DNA of 64,000 nt from Flavobacteriales bacterium (lineage in GTDB: Bacteria; Bacteroidota; Bacteroidia; Flavobacteriales; BACL11), in contig JAOHSR010000003.1 of NCBI GenBank assembly GCA_028122735.1, forward strand, positions 1-64,000, in the 5' to 3' direction. The stretch's first letter is position 1. Each line of letters starts with the position of its first letter. The notes beneath the pieces are model-generated. The model saw only the letters and a program-made list of their open reading frames with translations, was not told the origin of the DNA and made no database searches. The translations under genes were made by a program, and so were the position numbers. Positions 1 to 8,701 of the stretch are shown here, piece after piece.

Positions 1-396
1 TTTAACCATAAAGAAAAAACAAAAGAGTATTTAGAAAGTTTAAATTATAATGTTGCTGATTTTGGATGTTATTCAGAAGATAGTGTAGATTACCCTGATT
101 ACGCTCATCAATTAGCTACTTCTATAAAACAAAATGATTCAAATTTAGGAATACAATTTTGTGGTACTGGAAATGGAATTAATATGTCAGCAAACAAACA
201 TCAAGAAATAAGAGCAGCACTTTGTTGGAACACTCATATTGCTGAACAGGCCCGATTACACAACAATGCTAATGTATTAACAATGCCAGCACGACATTTA
301 AATTGGATTGAAGTTAAAGAAATAATTGATATATTTTTAAAAACTGAATTTGAAGGAGGTAGACATCAAAAAAGAGTAAATAAAATACATTTATAA
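1..396 (+). CDS. rpiB: ribose-5-phosphate isomerase B, 5' end missing
   Basis: RpiB interconverts ribose 5-phosphate and ribulose 5-phosphate in the pentose phosphate pathway (cytoplasm). The reading frame is open from base 1, so the N-terminus lies outside the window; 131 residues are visible. They include the substrate-loop motif DYPDYAHQ and the family segment CGTGNGINMSANK, whose cysteine is the expected catalytic base in RpiB. The C-terminal ALCWNTHIAEQARLHNNANV also fits the family. The stop is 6 bases before the next start, suggesting co-transcription with the M28 peptidase. An internal ATG at 184 falls within the active-site segment and cannot be the true start. Confidence 0.93.
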   Translation, partial: FNHKEKTKEYLESLNYNVADFGCYSEDSVDYPDYAHQLATSIKQNDSNLGIQFCGTGNGINMSANKHQEIRAALCWNTHIAEQARLHNNANVLTMPARHLNWIEVKEIIDIFLKTEFEGGRHQKRVNKIHL

Positions 397-402
397 ATAG
401 CT

Positions 403-1431
403 TTGAAAAAATATTTAATTTTAATACTATTAATACCTTTTTTTTCTAGTTCACAAGTAAATTTAAGTTATGCTGAATCCATAAATAATAAGGACCTATA
501 TAAACATATAGAAGTTTTATCATCGGATTCTTTAGAAGGGAGAGAAACTGGTAAGCCAGGCCAAAAAATGGCTGCTGGATATATTGCAAATCAATTTAGA
601 AAAATAGGTATACCCCCTTACAAAAGAAAATCATATTATCAAAAATTTAAAGTTAAATCTGAAAGACATATATGTAAATGTGATGATTGTGATTTAGCTT
701 TTTTTAAGAGAATATTTAAGAGCAATCAAACTATTAGAGGTGAAAATGTACTTGGTTATATTGAAGGAAGTGATTTAAAAGATGAATTGTTAATTATAAC
801 TGCTCACTATGATCATTTAGGAAAACACGACAGTTTAATATTTAACGGAGCAGATGATGATGCATCTGGAGTATCTGCTGCTCTTGAAATTGCAGAAGCC
901 TTTATGTTAGCTAAAAAAGCGGGTCATGGTCCTAGAAGGAGTATTTTAATTATGCCAGTATCTGGTGAAGAAAAGGGTTTATTAGGAAGTAGATATTACA
1001 CAGATAATCCAATATATCCTCTTGAAAATACTGTTGCAAATTTAAATATAGATATGATTGGAAGACTAGATGATTGGCATGACAACGGAAACTATGTTTA
1101 TTTAATAGGATCTGATAGATTAAGTTATGATTTACACAATCTTAATGAAAAAATTAATGATGACTATATAAGAATAGATCTTGACTATAGATTTAATGAC
1201 AAAGATGATCCAAATAGATATTACTACAGGTCAGACCATTATAATTTTGCAAAAAATAATATTCCAGTAATATTTTATTTTAATGGAGTACATGAGGATT
1301 ACCACAAGCCAAGTGATACTATTGAAAAAATAGACTTTGATAAAATAAATACTATAACAAGATTAATCTTTCTTACTGCTTGGGAAATAGCAAATAGAGA
1401 TGAGAGAATAAAATTACGTGATGATTTATAA
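403..1431 (+). CDS. secreted M28-family zinc aminopeptidase
   Basis: Predicted exported di-zinc peptidase of family M28. A signal peptide covers about residues 1-18. The zinc and catalytic residues are readable: H135 in AHYDHLG, the aspartates of GADDDASG at 151-153, E189/E190 in SGEEKGLLG, D217 in NIDMIGR, and H301 in HEDYHKPSDT. Length (342) suits a single catalytic domain. The start is TTG at 403, six bases after the rpiB stop; no ATG gives an intact signal peptide. Residues about 88-99 carry an unusual HICKCDDCD cluster before the catalytic core, possibly a disulfide or extra metal site. The 3' end overlaps the convergent Nudix-like regulator by 6 bases. Substrate unknown. Confidence 0.9.
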   Translation: MKKYLILILLIPFFSSSQVNLSYAESINNKDLYKHIEVLSSDSLEGRETGKPGQKMAAGYIANQFRKIGIPPYKRKSYYQKFKVKSERHICKCDDCDLAFFKRIFKSNQTIRGENVLGYIEGSDLKDELLIITAHYDHLGKHDSLIFNGADDDASGVSAALEIAEAFMLAKKAGHGPRRSILIMPVSGEEKGLLGSRYYTDNPIYPLENTVANLNIDMIGRLDDWHDNGNYVYLIGSDRLSYDLHNLNEKINDDYIRIDLDYRFNDKDDPNRYYYRSDHYNFAKNNIPVIFYFNGVHEDYHKPSDTIEKIDFDKINTITRLIFLTAWEIANRDERIKLRDDL

Positions 1432-2106
1432 CTTATCGTAAGTATATAAATAAGCAGGTTTGTGTGCGACGCCTTCTTGTTTTTCTTTGGTCTTTTTAAT
1501 TACCTTAATTTTTGATATATTTTTTCTAAAGTTTCTTTTATCTAATTTTTCATCCAGCAGTATTTCGTAAATATACTGTAGTTGAGATAAAGTAAATTTT
1601 GAAGGCAACAAGTTTGAAATTATTTTATGATCAAGTTGAGTTCTAAGATATCTTAAGCCACTTTTTATTATTTCATTATGATCAAAAGCAAGATTCTTAG
1701 GAACATCATCTAAACCCACCCATTCAGCATCTAGAGCAAAAGAAGATGCTTGAGGTAAATAATCTTCCATCTTTACTAAAGAAAGGTAGCCAACTGTTAC
1801 AACACGTTCATTAGGATTTTTTCTATATAATGTCAACCAGGATTGGTCTTTTTTATCTTTGGTTCTTAAAGGATCCCCAAATGCACGAAATTGTTTAAGA
1901 AAAAGATTATCTAAAGAAGTTAAGCTTTTTAGAATTCTTTTAGCTCCACAAAGTAAATCTTCTTCAACTCCAAGTAAATCACCTGGAACAGCATATTGTA
2001 CATCTCCTTTTTTATTAATTACTTTTTTAATAAGTAATATTTTTAGTTTTTGATCATCATCAAAACCAAGAATTACACAATCAACAGATAAATTTATTAT
2101 GGACAT
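1426..2106 (-). CDS. Nudix-domain transcriptional regulator (NrtR/AraR-like)
   Basis: 226 residues: an N-terminal Nudix fold (about 1-140) and a C-terminal winged-helix-like region (about 150-226). This is the architecture of NrtR-type regulators, which in Bacteroidota often control sugar genes. The Nudix box is degenerate. Where hydrolases have G-x5-E-x7-REUXEEXGU, this protein has GDLLGVEEDLLCGAKRILK, lacking the RE and EE catalytic residues, so it probably senses a ligand without hydrolysing it. Its ATG lies 16 bases after the restored stop (2123) of the upstream glycosidase, so it is probably the last gene of the glucan operon. I infer that it controls that operon; no direct proof in sequence. 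It overlaps the convergent M28 gene by 6 bases. Confidence 0.85.
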   Translation of the reverse strand: MSIINLSVDCVILGFDDDQKLKILLIKKVINKKGDVQYAVPGDLLGVEEDLLCGAKRILKSLTSLDNLFLKQFRAFGDPLRTKDKKDQSWLTLYRKNPNERVVTVGYLSLVKMEDYLPQASSFALDAEWVGLDDVPKNLAFDHNEIIKSGLRYLRTQLDHKIISNLLPSKFTLSQLQYIYEILLDEKLDKRNFRKNISKIKVIKKTKEKQEGVAHKPAYLYTYDKL

Positions 2107-2122
2107 AATTTTTTATTTTTTA

Positions 2123-2297
2123 TTATTTAACATAGAAAGGAATGTTTGCTGTTGCAACATTATTATAATCATCATAGACATAAACATAAAATCTGTAGGC
2201 GCCAGATCTAGAAGGGGCTTTTATTTTTATTAATTCATCAGATTCTGAAACAATATCATAGGGCAATGCATCCATTTTTACTTCAAAATCTCCCCCT
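2123..2297 (-). other. displaced 3' coding tail of the frameshifted glycosidase
   Basis: On the minus strand, in the frame one base off the glycosidase, this stretch reads as a beta-rich domain end: GGDFEVKMDALPYDIV, then SRSGAYRFYVYVYDDYNNVA, then ANIPFYVK and a stop at 2123-2125. It continues the Ig-like domain begun upstream. It has no start codon of its own, so it is the remnant of the same gene. Either one base was lost in sequencing or assembly at the C5 run, or the gene is truly truncated. Confidence 0.85.
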
Positions 2298-3396
2298 GCT
2301 TTTTATCGTTATTTTCTTTTTGAAGCTCATATTTAAAAGTAAGCTTATCATTTTCTGGATCACTAACATCAATAGTAAATAAGCACTCCTTTCTTTTATT
2401 AACTCTTATGCTTTGATATTTTGTTTGCTCATTTAACAAAAAGGAATTTAATAAAGGAGCTTTATTTTTATTTGGGTTTTTTGCCCAATATGAATTTAAA
2501 ACATCTACACTTTCTGTTCCTTTACCGTCTTCAGTAAAAATACCATACCAAGTTGGGGTTTGCTCTTGTTTATGCCCCCATAGAAAACAATAACTTCCCA
2601 GGCATTGTTTAGAATCTTTTTGAATGTGAACATAACTATCTTTTCTCATTTTAGCTTTTTGAGAACTATTTGCCTCTACAGAAACTCCCCAAGAAGTTAA
2701 GGGAGACTCCCAATGCCCATACGGCCCCCATTCTGTAACCATATATGGTTTTTTCCAACCAAACTTTCTAATTTGATCAGCTAAAGGCCCAATCCCCCCA
2801 TAGGTGTTTATTCCTAAAATATCAATGCTTGGACAGAATTCTTTAATCATATTAACTTCTGCAACATCAATTCCTGCTGTAACTGTCATGGTTGGGTGGT
2901 TTGGATCAAGTTTTTTTATCATTGCTGCAATATCTTCAACAGCCTGCCAAACTTTAAAATTTGTATAAAAAAGATCAACCTCATTACCAACAGCCCACAT
3001 TAAAAGAGCGGGATGGTCTTTAAGCTCTAAGATAGCATTTTCAAAACCTTTCAATTGTGCTTTAATAGCGTATTCATCATTGTAATCAAATCCATGTCTT
3101 TCATGATTTACCCAGAGACCCATACAGACAGTAATACCTAATTTGTGAGCGCTATCTAAAACAGCCAAGCCATTTCCCGTTGCCCAGGTTCTAATGGAGT
3201 TTCCACCAACATCAGCAAGCTCTTTTAAATGCGTATCTCCTCCAGCGCCAAGAACATAGTAAGGCTGTCCGTTTCTTAAAAGCTGAAACCCATCATTAGT
3301 TTTAACAACCTCGGTTTTTTCATAAATACCTTGAGAGTATAAGCCACAAAAAGTTAGCGTAAAAAGTATAAAAAGAAATGTTTTTAAATGATTCAT
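2278..3396 (-). CDS. secreted clan-A TIM-barrel glycoside hydrolase, frameshifted near 3' end
   Basis: Exported glycosidase with a signal peptide (about 1-22) and a TIM barrel resembling GH2/GH5-type clan A enzymes. Visible catalytic residues are E139 in AVGNEV (acid/base) and E222 in MVTEWGPYG (nucleophile). I cannot assign the CAZy family by eye; the operon suggests beta-glucan. Past about residue 340 an Ig-like tail (SDPENDKLTFKYELQ) begins, but the frame stops early, at residue 372. Adding one G to the G5 run (C5 at 2292-2296 on the plus strand) restores a coherent tail to 2123 and a protein of about 424 residues. The start codon overlaps the preceding stop by one base (TAATG), implying translational coupling. 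Confidence 0.82.
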   Translation of the reverse strand: MNHLKTFLFILFTLTFCGLYSQGIYEKTEVVKTNDGFQLLRNGQPYYVLGAGGDTHLKELADVGGNSIRTWATGNGLAVLDSAHKLGITVCMGLWVNHERHGFDYNDEYAIKAQLKGFENAILELKDHPALLMWAVGNEVDLFYTNFKVWQAVEDIAAMIKKLDPNHPTMTVTAGIDVAEVNMIKEFCPSIDILGINTYGGIGPLADQIRKFGWKKPYMVTEWGPYGHWESPLTSWGVSVEANSSQKAKMRKDSYVHIQKDSKQCLGSYCFLWGHKQEQTPTWYGIFTEDGKGTESVDVLNSYWAKNPNKNKAPLLNSFLLNEQTKYQSIRVNKRKECLFTIDVSDPENDKLTFKYELQKENNDKKQGEILK

Positions 3397-4742
3397 TATT
3401 TTACAACTTCTATTTTTTCTGTGTGTATTACTCCGTTAACATTAGACTTTAGCAGATAGACTCCAGGAGCTAATTTTTTATTAAATGTATAAGAGTGCTT
3501 GCTAGCTCCAAGTGTTTCATCTACTAAAACAGCAATCACTTTTCCGTGCATGTCTATGACTTCAATATTAATCCTTGAGGCTTTATTTAAGCTAAAACTT
3601 ATAGTTGATTGATTTGAAATAGGATTAGGAAAAACTGTCAGATTAAAATTTGAAGAAAGGTCATTAATAGAAACAGGAGCGGCAGATAGTCCAATGTCAT
3701 CAATATAATAAGTATCCCAATTTACCATCCCCGGGTCAAAAAGAAATACAACCCTGTCTACATTACCAACAGAGCTTAAATCAAAGTTAAGTTGTTGCCA
3801 GCTGTTGTTTTGCCAAATATTTTGAGTGAAGCCAACAACCTCTGTGCCATTATTTTGAAAAGATGTATATAAAGAAGTAGGAGGTCCATAAACCTTCATG
3901 TTAAAAAACGGAAATTGGGCAAAATCAAAATCTCCACTTAAAGGGTATGCAATAAAAATATCCTCCCCATTAGCATCGGGATTTCTAGTATATTCTCCAC
4001 AATACTTACTGGTATTAATAGAGTTGGTTTCTGGATTATAAGCATGATTTAGCCAACCGCTCATATAGTCGTAATCGGCACATGCAGTAGCAGAAGGACA
4101 CATTCCTAGATTCCAACTACAGTCCCAATCCGCTAAATCGCTTTGAGGGTTGTTTGTTACACCATTACATTGATTACTAAGTTCTGGCCCGTATAAATTA
4201 TCAAAATAGTAAGTGTCGTCTGTATTTGTTCCTGAATTAAAAAGAAGGATAACAGAGGTAAGCCCAACACTAGACATTCCCGGATCTGGTTGAGAGTCAA
4301 AGGTTAGGTTTATTGTTTCCCACTCATTAGTTGTTGTAGTTTGACCCAAATAAATACTATGTCTTCCTGTTGGGTAGTTTGTTGGTCCTGCAAGTGAAGA
4401 ATCTTCCAGAGTAATCTGAATAGGTATTCCAGGAGCAGGACTATAAACATCCACACTCATTGTTTTTGCCTCACTTACATAATCACTCACATCTTCTATA
4501 GGTCCGTTTCCAACTATAACCAATACATCATATAGCTCACCGGGATTTCTTACATACTGAGCACAAGTAGGGGAATTGTTAATGGGGCTTGAAATATCAG
4601 GATTAGCATATCTTGTGGTCATACCCCCGTGCGTAAATTCATAATAGCCCAGTCTGTTTTGTTCAAAATCATCCCACAAAACCTGCGAAGACAAGAATAG
4701 TGGAGTAGTTATCAGAAAAAATAAAGTAAAAATGTTTTTCAT
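3396..4742 (-). CDS. T9SS-exported surface glycan-binding protein with two jelly-roll-like domains
   Basis: 448 residues with a signal peptide (about 1-19), two related domains and a C-terminal T9SS type-A sorting domain. Domain 1 spans about 20-190 and domain 2 about 195-360. Each opens with a cysteine-containing 'YxRNP' segment (CAQYVRNPGE; CGEYTRNPDA) and ends with a 'DTYY(F/I)D(N/D)' strand, suggesting internal duplication of a carbohydrate-binding fold. The sorting domain (about 366-448) has the typical FPNPISNQ start and GVYLLKSN-IEVVK end. No catalytic motif is seen. Place in the glucan operon suggests it holds polysaccharide at the surface; this role is inferred. Confidence 0.78.
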   Translation of the reverse strand: MKNIFTLFFLITTPLFLSSQVLWDDFEQNRLGYYEFTHGGMTTRYANPDISSPINNSPTCAQYVRNPGELYDVLVIVGNGPIEDVSDYVSEAKTMSVDVYSPAPGIPIQITLEDSSLAGPTNYPTGRHSIYLGQTTTTNEWETINLTFDSQPDPGMSSVGLTSVILLFNSGTNTDDTYYFDNLYGPELSNQCNGVTNNPQSDLADWDCSWNLGMCPSATACADYDYMSGWLNHAYNPETNSINTSKYCGEYTRNPDANGEDIFIAYPLSGDFDFAQFPFFNMKVYGPPTSLYTSFQNNGTEVVGFTQNIWQNNSWQQLNFDLSSVGNVDRVVFLFDPGMVNWDTYYIDDIGLSAAPVSINDLSSNFNLTVFPNPISNQSTISFSLNKASRINIEVIDMHGKVIAVLVDETLGASKHSYTFNKKLAPGVYLLKSNVNGVIHTEKIEVVK

Positions 4743-4747
4743 GGTTT

Positions 4748-5989
4748 TTAGTTTTTAGTTAGTTGAATATTATCTATTGACAAATCGGTATCATAAGCAA
4801 ATTTAAAATGGATTTGTTTAATTTTTGTAAGATCTATTTTTGATTTTCTTATTGGAAATTTATAAAGCGGGATTGATACACTTTTCCATTCAGAATTGCT
4901 TGAAGAATTTTTGACATAAGTGTAAGAAAGTTTTTTACCGCTATAATCTTCCAATGAAATTACAAAAGGCTTAAAAATATTTTCTTTAATGTCAAACTGC
5001 AGGCTAAAATCTTTTACGGATTTGCTAATATCTGTATAAAGCCAATTGTTCCAGCTTATACCAAAATCTAGCCAATCGCATTTTGTAGAGTCGGTTTTGA
5101 CAGAAATAAAATTATTGTCTTTTTTTGTTTTTAAAGAAAAGTTATTGCAGTGCCCTGACTCAATTCCCCAAGTGCCGTCTAAAGAGTTTGAAAAAACAGG
5201 TATTGGAGAAATAGAATCATAGACAGTAAGGTTTTCTTCAAGGCGTTTGTAGGGGTGATTGTATTTGATAATTTGTATGTTGTCTAAATATACATCAGTT
5301 GCGTCGTAACACTGTAGCAAAAGTTGCTTAACATTTGTAAGATCAATTTTATTCTTAATATAAGAAAATGTTTGAAGGGGAACCACAACTCTTGTCCAGG
5401 ACTGATCAATTTTTCCTCCTTCAATACCTAAGTAGCTAGCAGTAGCATAGCACTGATTTTCTGAATAGTCTTCCAAAATAAAAACAATAGGAAGCCTAGT
5501 TATAGATCCTTTTTCAACCCTGACCATAAGCTCTATGGCTGATTTTTCCATTATGCCGCTCATATCTTTTCCTTGCCAGCCATCCCAGCCAATACCCATT
5601 CCAATCCACTCACATGCAGGATTCTTATCTGTTTTTAGGTGAATGGAGTTTTTTGGAGTTCTTTTTCTGCTTTTCACTTTAACAGTGGGTAAATTATATT
5701 TTCTATCTACCTTTTCAAATGAGGTGTCAGCTAAATTTTTTTGCTTTGGGTTTTTAACTAAAGAATAGTCAACACTTGCATCATATGCTGAGAAGCTAAA
5801 AGGGTTGCAGAACCCTTCCTTTCCTTTCATACCCCAAACCTCATCACTACCACCAGTGGTAAATATTTCAGTTGAAGTAAAGCCGTCAATACCCTCGGTG
5901 TTTTCTATCTCCATATCATAAAGAGTAAGTAAATCTAGGTTTTTACACGAGCTGAAAATTAAACAGAAAAGGATGAGAATTCTAAACAT
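4748..5989 (-). CDS. surface lipoprotein with tandem CBM-like domains
   Basis: 413-residue lipoprotein; lipobox IFSSC gives Cys15. Two homologous domains follow (about 60-240 and 260-413). Both contain C(E/D)W-(I/L)-(G/D)-(M/F)-G-I-(G/S)-W, a LEDYS strand, and an end of the form DLT(N/K)(V/I)KQ...(Y/L)-(L/I)-DNIQ. This jelly-roll-like pattern resembles CBM11-type glycan binders, but the family cannot be fixed by eye. No enzyme motif. It lies 5 bases upstream of the T9SS binding protein and 3 bases after the next lipoprotein. With no SusD present, these lipoproteins are the best candidates for surface glycan capture. Confidence 0.75.
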   Translation of the reverse strand: MFRILILFCLIFSSCKNLDLLTLYDMEIENTEGIDGFTSTEIFTTGGSDEVWGMKGKEGFCNPFSFSAYDASVDYSLVKNPKQKNLADTSFEKVDRKYNLPTVKVKSRKRTPKNSIHLKTDKNPACEWIGMGIGWDGWQGKDMSGIMEKSAIELMVRVEKGSITRLPIVFILEDYSENQCYATASYLGIEGGKIDQSWTRVVVPLQTFSYIKNKIDLTNVKQLLLQCYDATDVYLDNIQIIKYNHPYKRLEENLTVYDSISPIPVFSNSLDGTWGIESGHCNNFSLKTKKDNNFISVKTDSTKCDWLDFGISWNNWLYTDISKSVKDFSLQFDIKENIFKPFVISLEDYSGKKLSYTYVKNSSSNSEWKSVSIPLYKFPIRKSKIDLTKIKQIHFKFAYDTDLSIDNIQLTKN

Positions 5990-5992
5990 TTG

Positions 5993-6985
5993 TTATTGAT
6001 TTAGTATTGGACTGCCTTCGCTCCAAACAATATAATCTACATCTGCCTTGGCAAAGCCAGATGCTGGATTTGCTAACAATAAGGTTCTGAACTTCAAAAT
6101 TTTATTTGGTTCCCTTATAGCATTCCCCCCACTATTCCAAGCTAGAATTAGGTCGCTATATTTTACAGAATACATTTTCCATCCATTCCAGTTAACATCA
6201 AACTCAACCTCTAAACGATCTTCTGTGTTTTGGTCGTAATACCCATCTTGATTTTCATCTTCGTAAAACTCTAGCTTAAATAAGGAGTTAGCCTCATTTG
6301 TTGGTGAGAGCGTGCTATCTCCTTTAATCATCATGTTAAAGTATACATTATCAGGGTTAGCGTTAAGGGTTCCTTGTTGAAGCCAATGGCTGGCAGGATA
6401 ATCTATATATCCGATTAACCAATCCCAGTCACAAGTTCCTTCTTGAACAAGAAATCGATCGGACTGACCTGCATCTCCAGTCTCAATTTTTTTAAGACAA
6501 GTGGATTGAAAAAAGTTTGTGAAATTTGGATTAAACCCGTTTTCAAAATCACTTACAACAAGCTCGCTACCATTACCATAATTTTTGGCTCCATTAATTA
6601 CAAAAGAATTAGAGATTGTATCTGAATGCATAGGAAAAGTTAGTAGAACAGAGCAATTTTCTTCTTTGAAAAAAGGAAGCAGAGAAACCTCACCTCTCCA
6701 AAGACTATTGGTAGCGTTAATTTCATTTGATTTTCCAATGATAATTTTTTCAGCACCAGAAGAAAGTCCAGTTATTGAGATTTTCCAGTCTACAATTTTA
6801 GAAAACTTAGCTGTAAAATAAGCGGACTCACTTGTAAAGCTTGCCGAATCCCCAACAATCATAAAGTTTTCAATAATATTTAGCTCTCCAAAGAGGTCGT
6901 TTAAATTCGGCCCCTCTATCCCGTCTTTCTCACAGGAAATAAATAAGGCAGCTAGTAAAAGAAATAAATAGGTTAGTTTTTTCAT
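5993..6985 (-). CDS. surface lipoprotein, putative glycan-binding protein
   Basis: 330-residue lipoprotein with signal peptide and lipobox (LFISC, Cys18). An N-terminal Ig-like segment (about 30-135) precedes a beta-rich domain (about 140-330) with aromatics such as CDWDWLIGYI and HWLQQG, and a Ca-site-like DENQDGYYDQNTED. The final strand, ADVDYIVW, resembles the 'DNIQ' end of the neighbouring binding proteins. I do not recognise a named family. The position in the operon and the surface lipoprotein form suggest polysaccharide binding, similar in role to SusE/SusF-type proteins; this is inference. Confidence 0.7.
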   Translation of the reverse strand: MKKLTYLFLLLAALFISCEKDGIEGPNLNDLFGELNIIENFMIVGDSASFTSESAYFTAKFSKIVDWKISITGLSSGAEKIIIGKSNEINATNSLWRGEVSLLPFFKEENCSVLLTFPMHSDTISNSFVINGAKNYGNGSELVVSDFENGFNPNFTNFFQSTCLKKIETGDAGQSDRFLVQEGTCDWDWLIGYIDYPASHWLQQGTLNANPDNVYFNMMIKGDSTLSPTNEANSLFKLEFYEDENQDGYYDQNTEDRLEVEFDVNWNGWKMYSVKYSDLILAWNSGGNAIREPNKILKFRTLLLANPASGFAKADVDYIVWSEGSPILNQ

Positions 6986-6988
6986 TTT

Positions 6989-8701
6989 TTATAAATTCAT
7001 ATTAAACATAAAGTAAATTCTAGAAAGCGAAAGTTGGCTTATTTCGCTTGTTTTGTCGTCAATATCTATTTTGTTTGTTTGTAGGCTAAAATAAATATCA
7101 TTAGTAAAATTATACTGCAGGCCAAGCATCAAAATATCTTCTTTAGAATCAAAATCTAAAAGTTCATAACCAACAACCTGATCGTATTCATCTCTTTGTG
7201 ATCCAACCTCATTACCCTTACCGGTAAAAGATTTAAGCCCTCCAATAATTTTTAAGTTTTTAAACAGCTCATAGCTTAGGCCCGCGCTTAACATCATGGA
7301 ATTAAAAGAAATTGCTTCAAGATCAGAACCTCCTCTTTCAACATTTTCGTTGCTAACAGAAGCCTCAAATACTGTTTTGTTTTTTAGCGGACTTAGTTTG
7401 TCAAGATGAGCAGTTAGCATAAGCCCAGAAGAGAGCAGGGCTCTTTTTTCTGTCGTTCCCTGACCAATAAGCTCTTTGTAATAGGCTGCTTCAGTCGAAA
7501 CTAAAACAGAGTTGTCTTTATTTTTGTACTCAAAAGAAAAACTAGGACCTACTCTGTTTGGAGTGGCCTCTCCATATGGAGTTACAGCGGTATATAACGT
7601 GTTGTAGTGCATTAATGAGGTTGAAAGACGATTATTGTAAACGTTAGGGTCTGTTGTTATGTCCATCATGCTTACAGGTCTTAAGAGGGTGTTATTAGTA
7701 TAATAAGCATATGATGATGGCGCAGAGATGTAGTTGACTCTTCTGCTTTGCGCCCCGGCGCTTCTAAAGTCAGGATCTACATAGCTAAACCCAATAGAAG
7801 TCATTATTCTTTTGTTTGTGGCTTTTAAATGCCCCTTAAAAAATCCTCCACTGACCTCGTATATGGTCGACTCATTTTTTTCCTGCCATCCCCTTGTTGA
7901 CCCTCCCAGATCAAGGCTCAGCTTGTAGTTTAAATTGTTAATTTTTTTAACATACTCAAGTTGTAGATTAGTAACGGGATTGTAGTATGTTGCCGTGTCA
8001 AGACTTGAGCTTTGAACCTCAAAAGAATTTACATGGTTTATCGCCACAGAAAGATTGTTTTCAAGCTTAATCAATGATGTCCCCCCCAGCATTAACAATT
8101 CTGGCTCTCCAAGCCACTCCACACCCCTTACTCGGCTTGCAAAAAAGTCTGCTTCAACAGACTTAATGGCGTTATAAAAAGTATATGAAAAGTTAGACTG
8201 TAATCCCTGCATTCTCCAATAATCATCAAGATAGAAGTTTTCATACTCAATAAGGTCGCGGTACGCCTGAAACACACCAGGCTCATTTTTTGAAAGTTCC
8301 TGTTCAAAATTATTAAGCGTAAAGGCAGTTTGTTTTAAAAACATATCCCCAAGATTAAAGCTTATTCTGTCATTTAGAATTCCTTTAACAGAGAGTCTTC
8401 TTAAATCTACATATGCCCCTGAGCCCCACATATAGCCAAAATCATTTTTTATTCTAATTTCAGAGAAAATTTCTATTTGATTATTTGGTGTGAAGTGCAT
8501 TCCCAGGTCTATAGCAGTATACCCCTCTCCCTCGCTTCTTGTGGATGTGGTGTCAATATCTTTTAAATCTCCCGAAAGAGCATCTCTGTAAAACATTGCT
8601 CTTGAGTTTCCATCATACCAAACCTTTTGCGCAATTTGTCCAGAACTTAGTAGTGGTGTTAGAATTAAAAAGAAGATGAGGTTTTTTATAAATTTTATCA
8701 T
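6989..8701 (-). CDS. outer-membrane beta-barrel protein of the glucan operon
   Basis: 570 residues with a signal peptide (about 1-21), then alternating aromatic/polar beta-strands through to a C-terminal strand ending FMFNMNL, as expected of an outer-membrane barrel. There is no TonB box, plug domain or TonB-dependent receptor length (about 1000), so it is not SusC. I do not recognise the family. Its start overlaps the stop of the other barrel by one base (TAATG), so the two are probably made together. Likely role: porin-like entry of glucan oligosaccharides, or a surface anchor; neither is proven by sequence. Confidence 0.7.
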   Translation of the reverse strand: MIKFIKNLIFFLILTPLLSSGQIAQKVWYDGNSRAMFYRDALSGDLKDIDTTSTRSEGEGYTAIDLGMHFTPNNQIEIFSEIRIKNDFGYMWGSGAYVDLRRLSVKGILNDRISFNLGDMFLKQTAFTLNNFEQELSKNEPGVFQAYRDLIEYENFYLDDYWRMQGLQSNFSYTFYNAIKSVEADFFASRVRGVEWLGEPELLMLGGTSLIKLENNLSVAINHVNSFEVQSSSLDTATYYNPVTNLQLEYVKKINNLNYKLSLDLGGSTRGWQEKNESTIYEVSGGFFKGHLKATNKRIMTSIGFSYVDPDFRSAGAQSRRVNYISAPSSYAYYTNNTLLRPVSMMDITTDPNVYNNRLSTSLMHYNTLYTAVTPYGEATPNRVGPSFSFEYKNKDNSVLVSTEAAYYKELIGQGTTEKRALLSSGLMLTAHLDKLSPLKNKTVFEASVSNENVERGGSDLEAISFNSMMLSAGLSYELFKNLKIIGGLKSFTGKGNEVGSQRDEYDQVVGYELLDFDSKEDILMLGLQYNFTNDIYFSLQTNKIDIDDKTSEISQLSLSRIYFMFNMNL

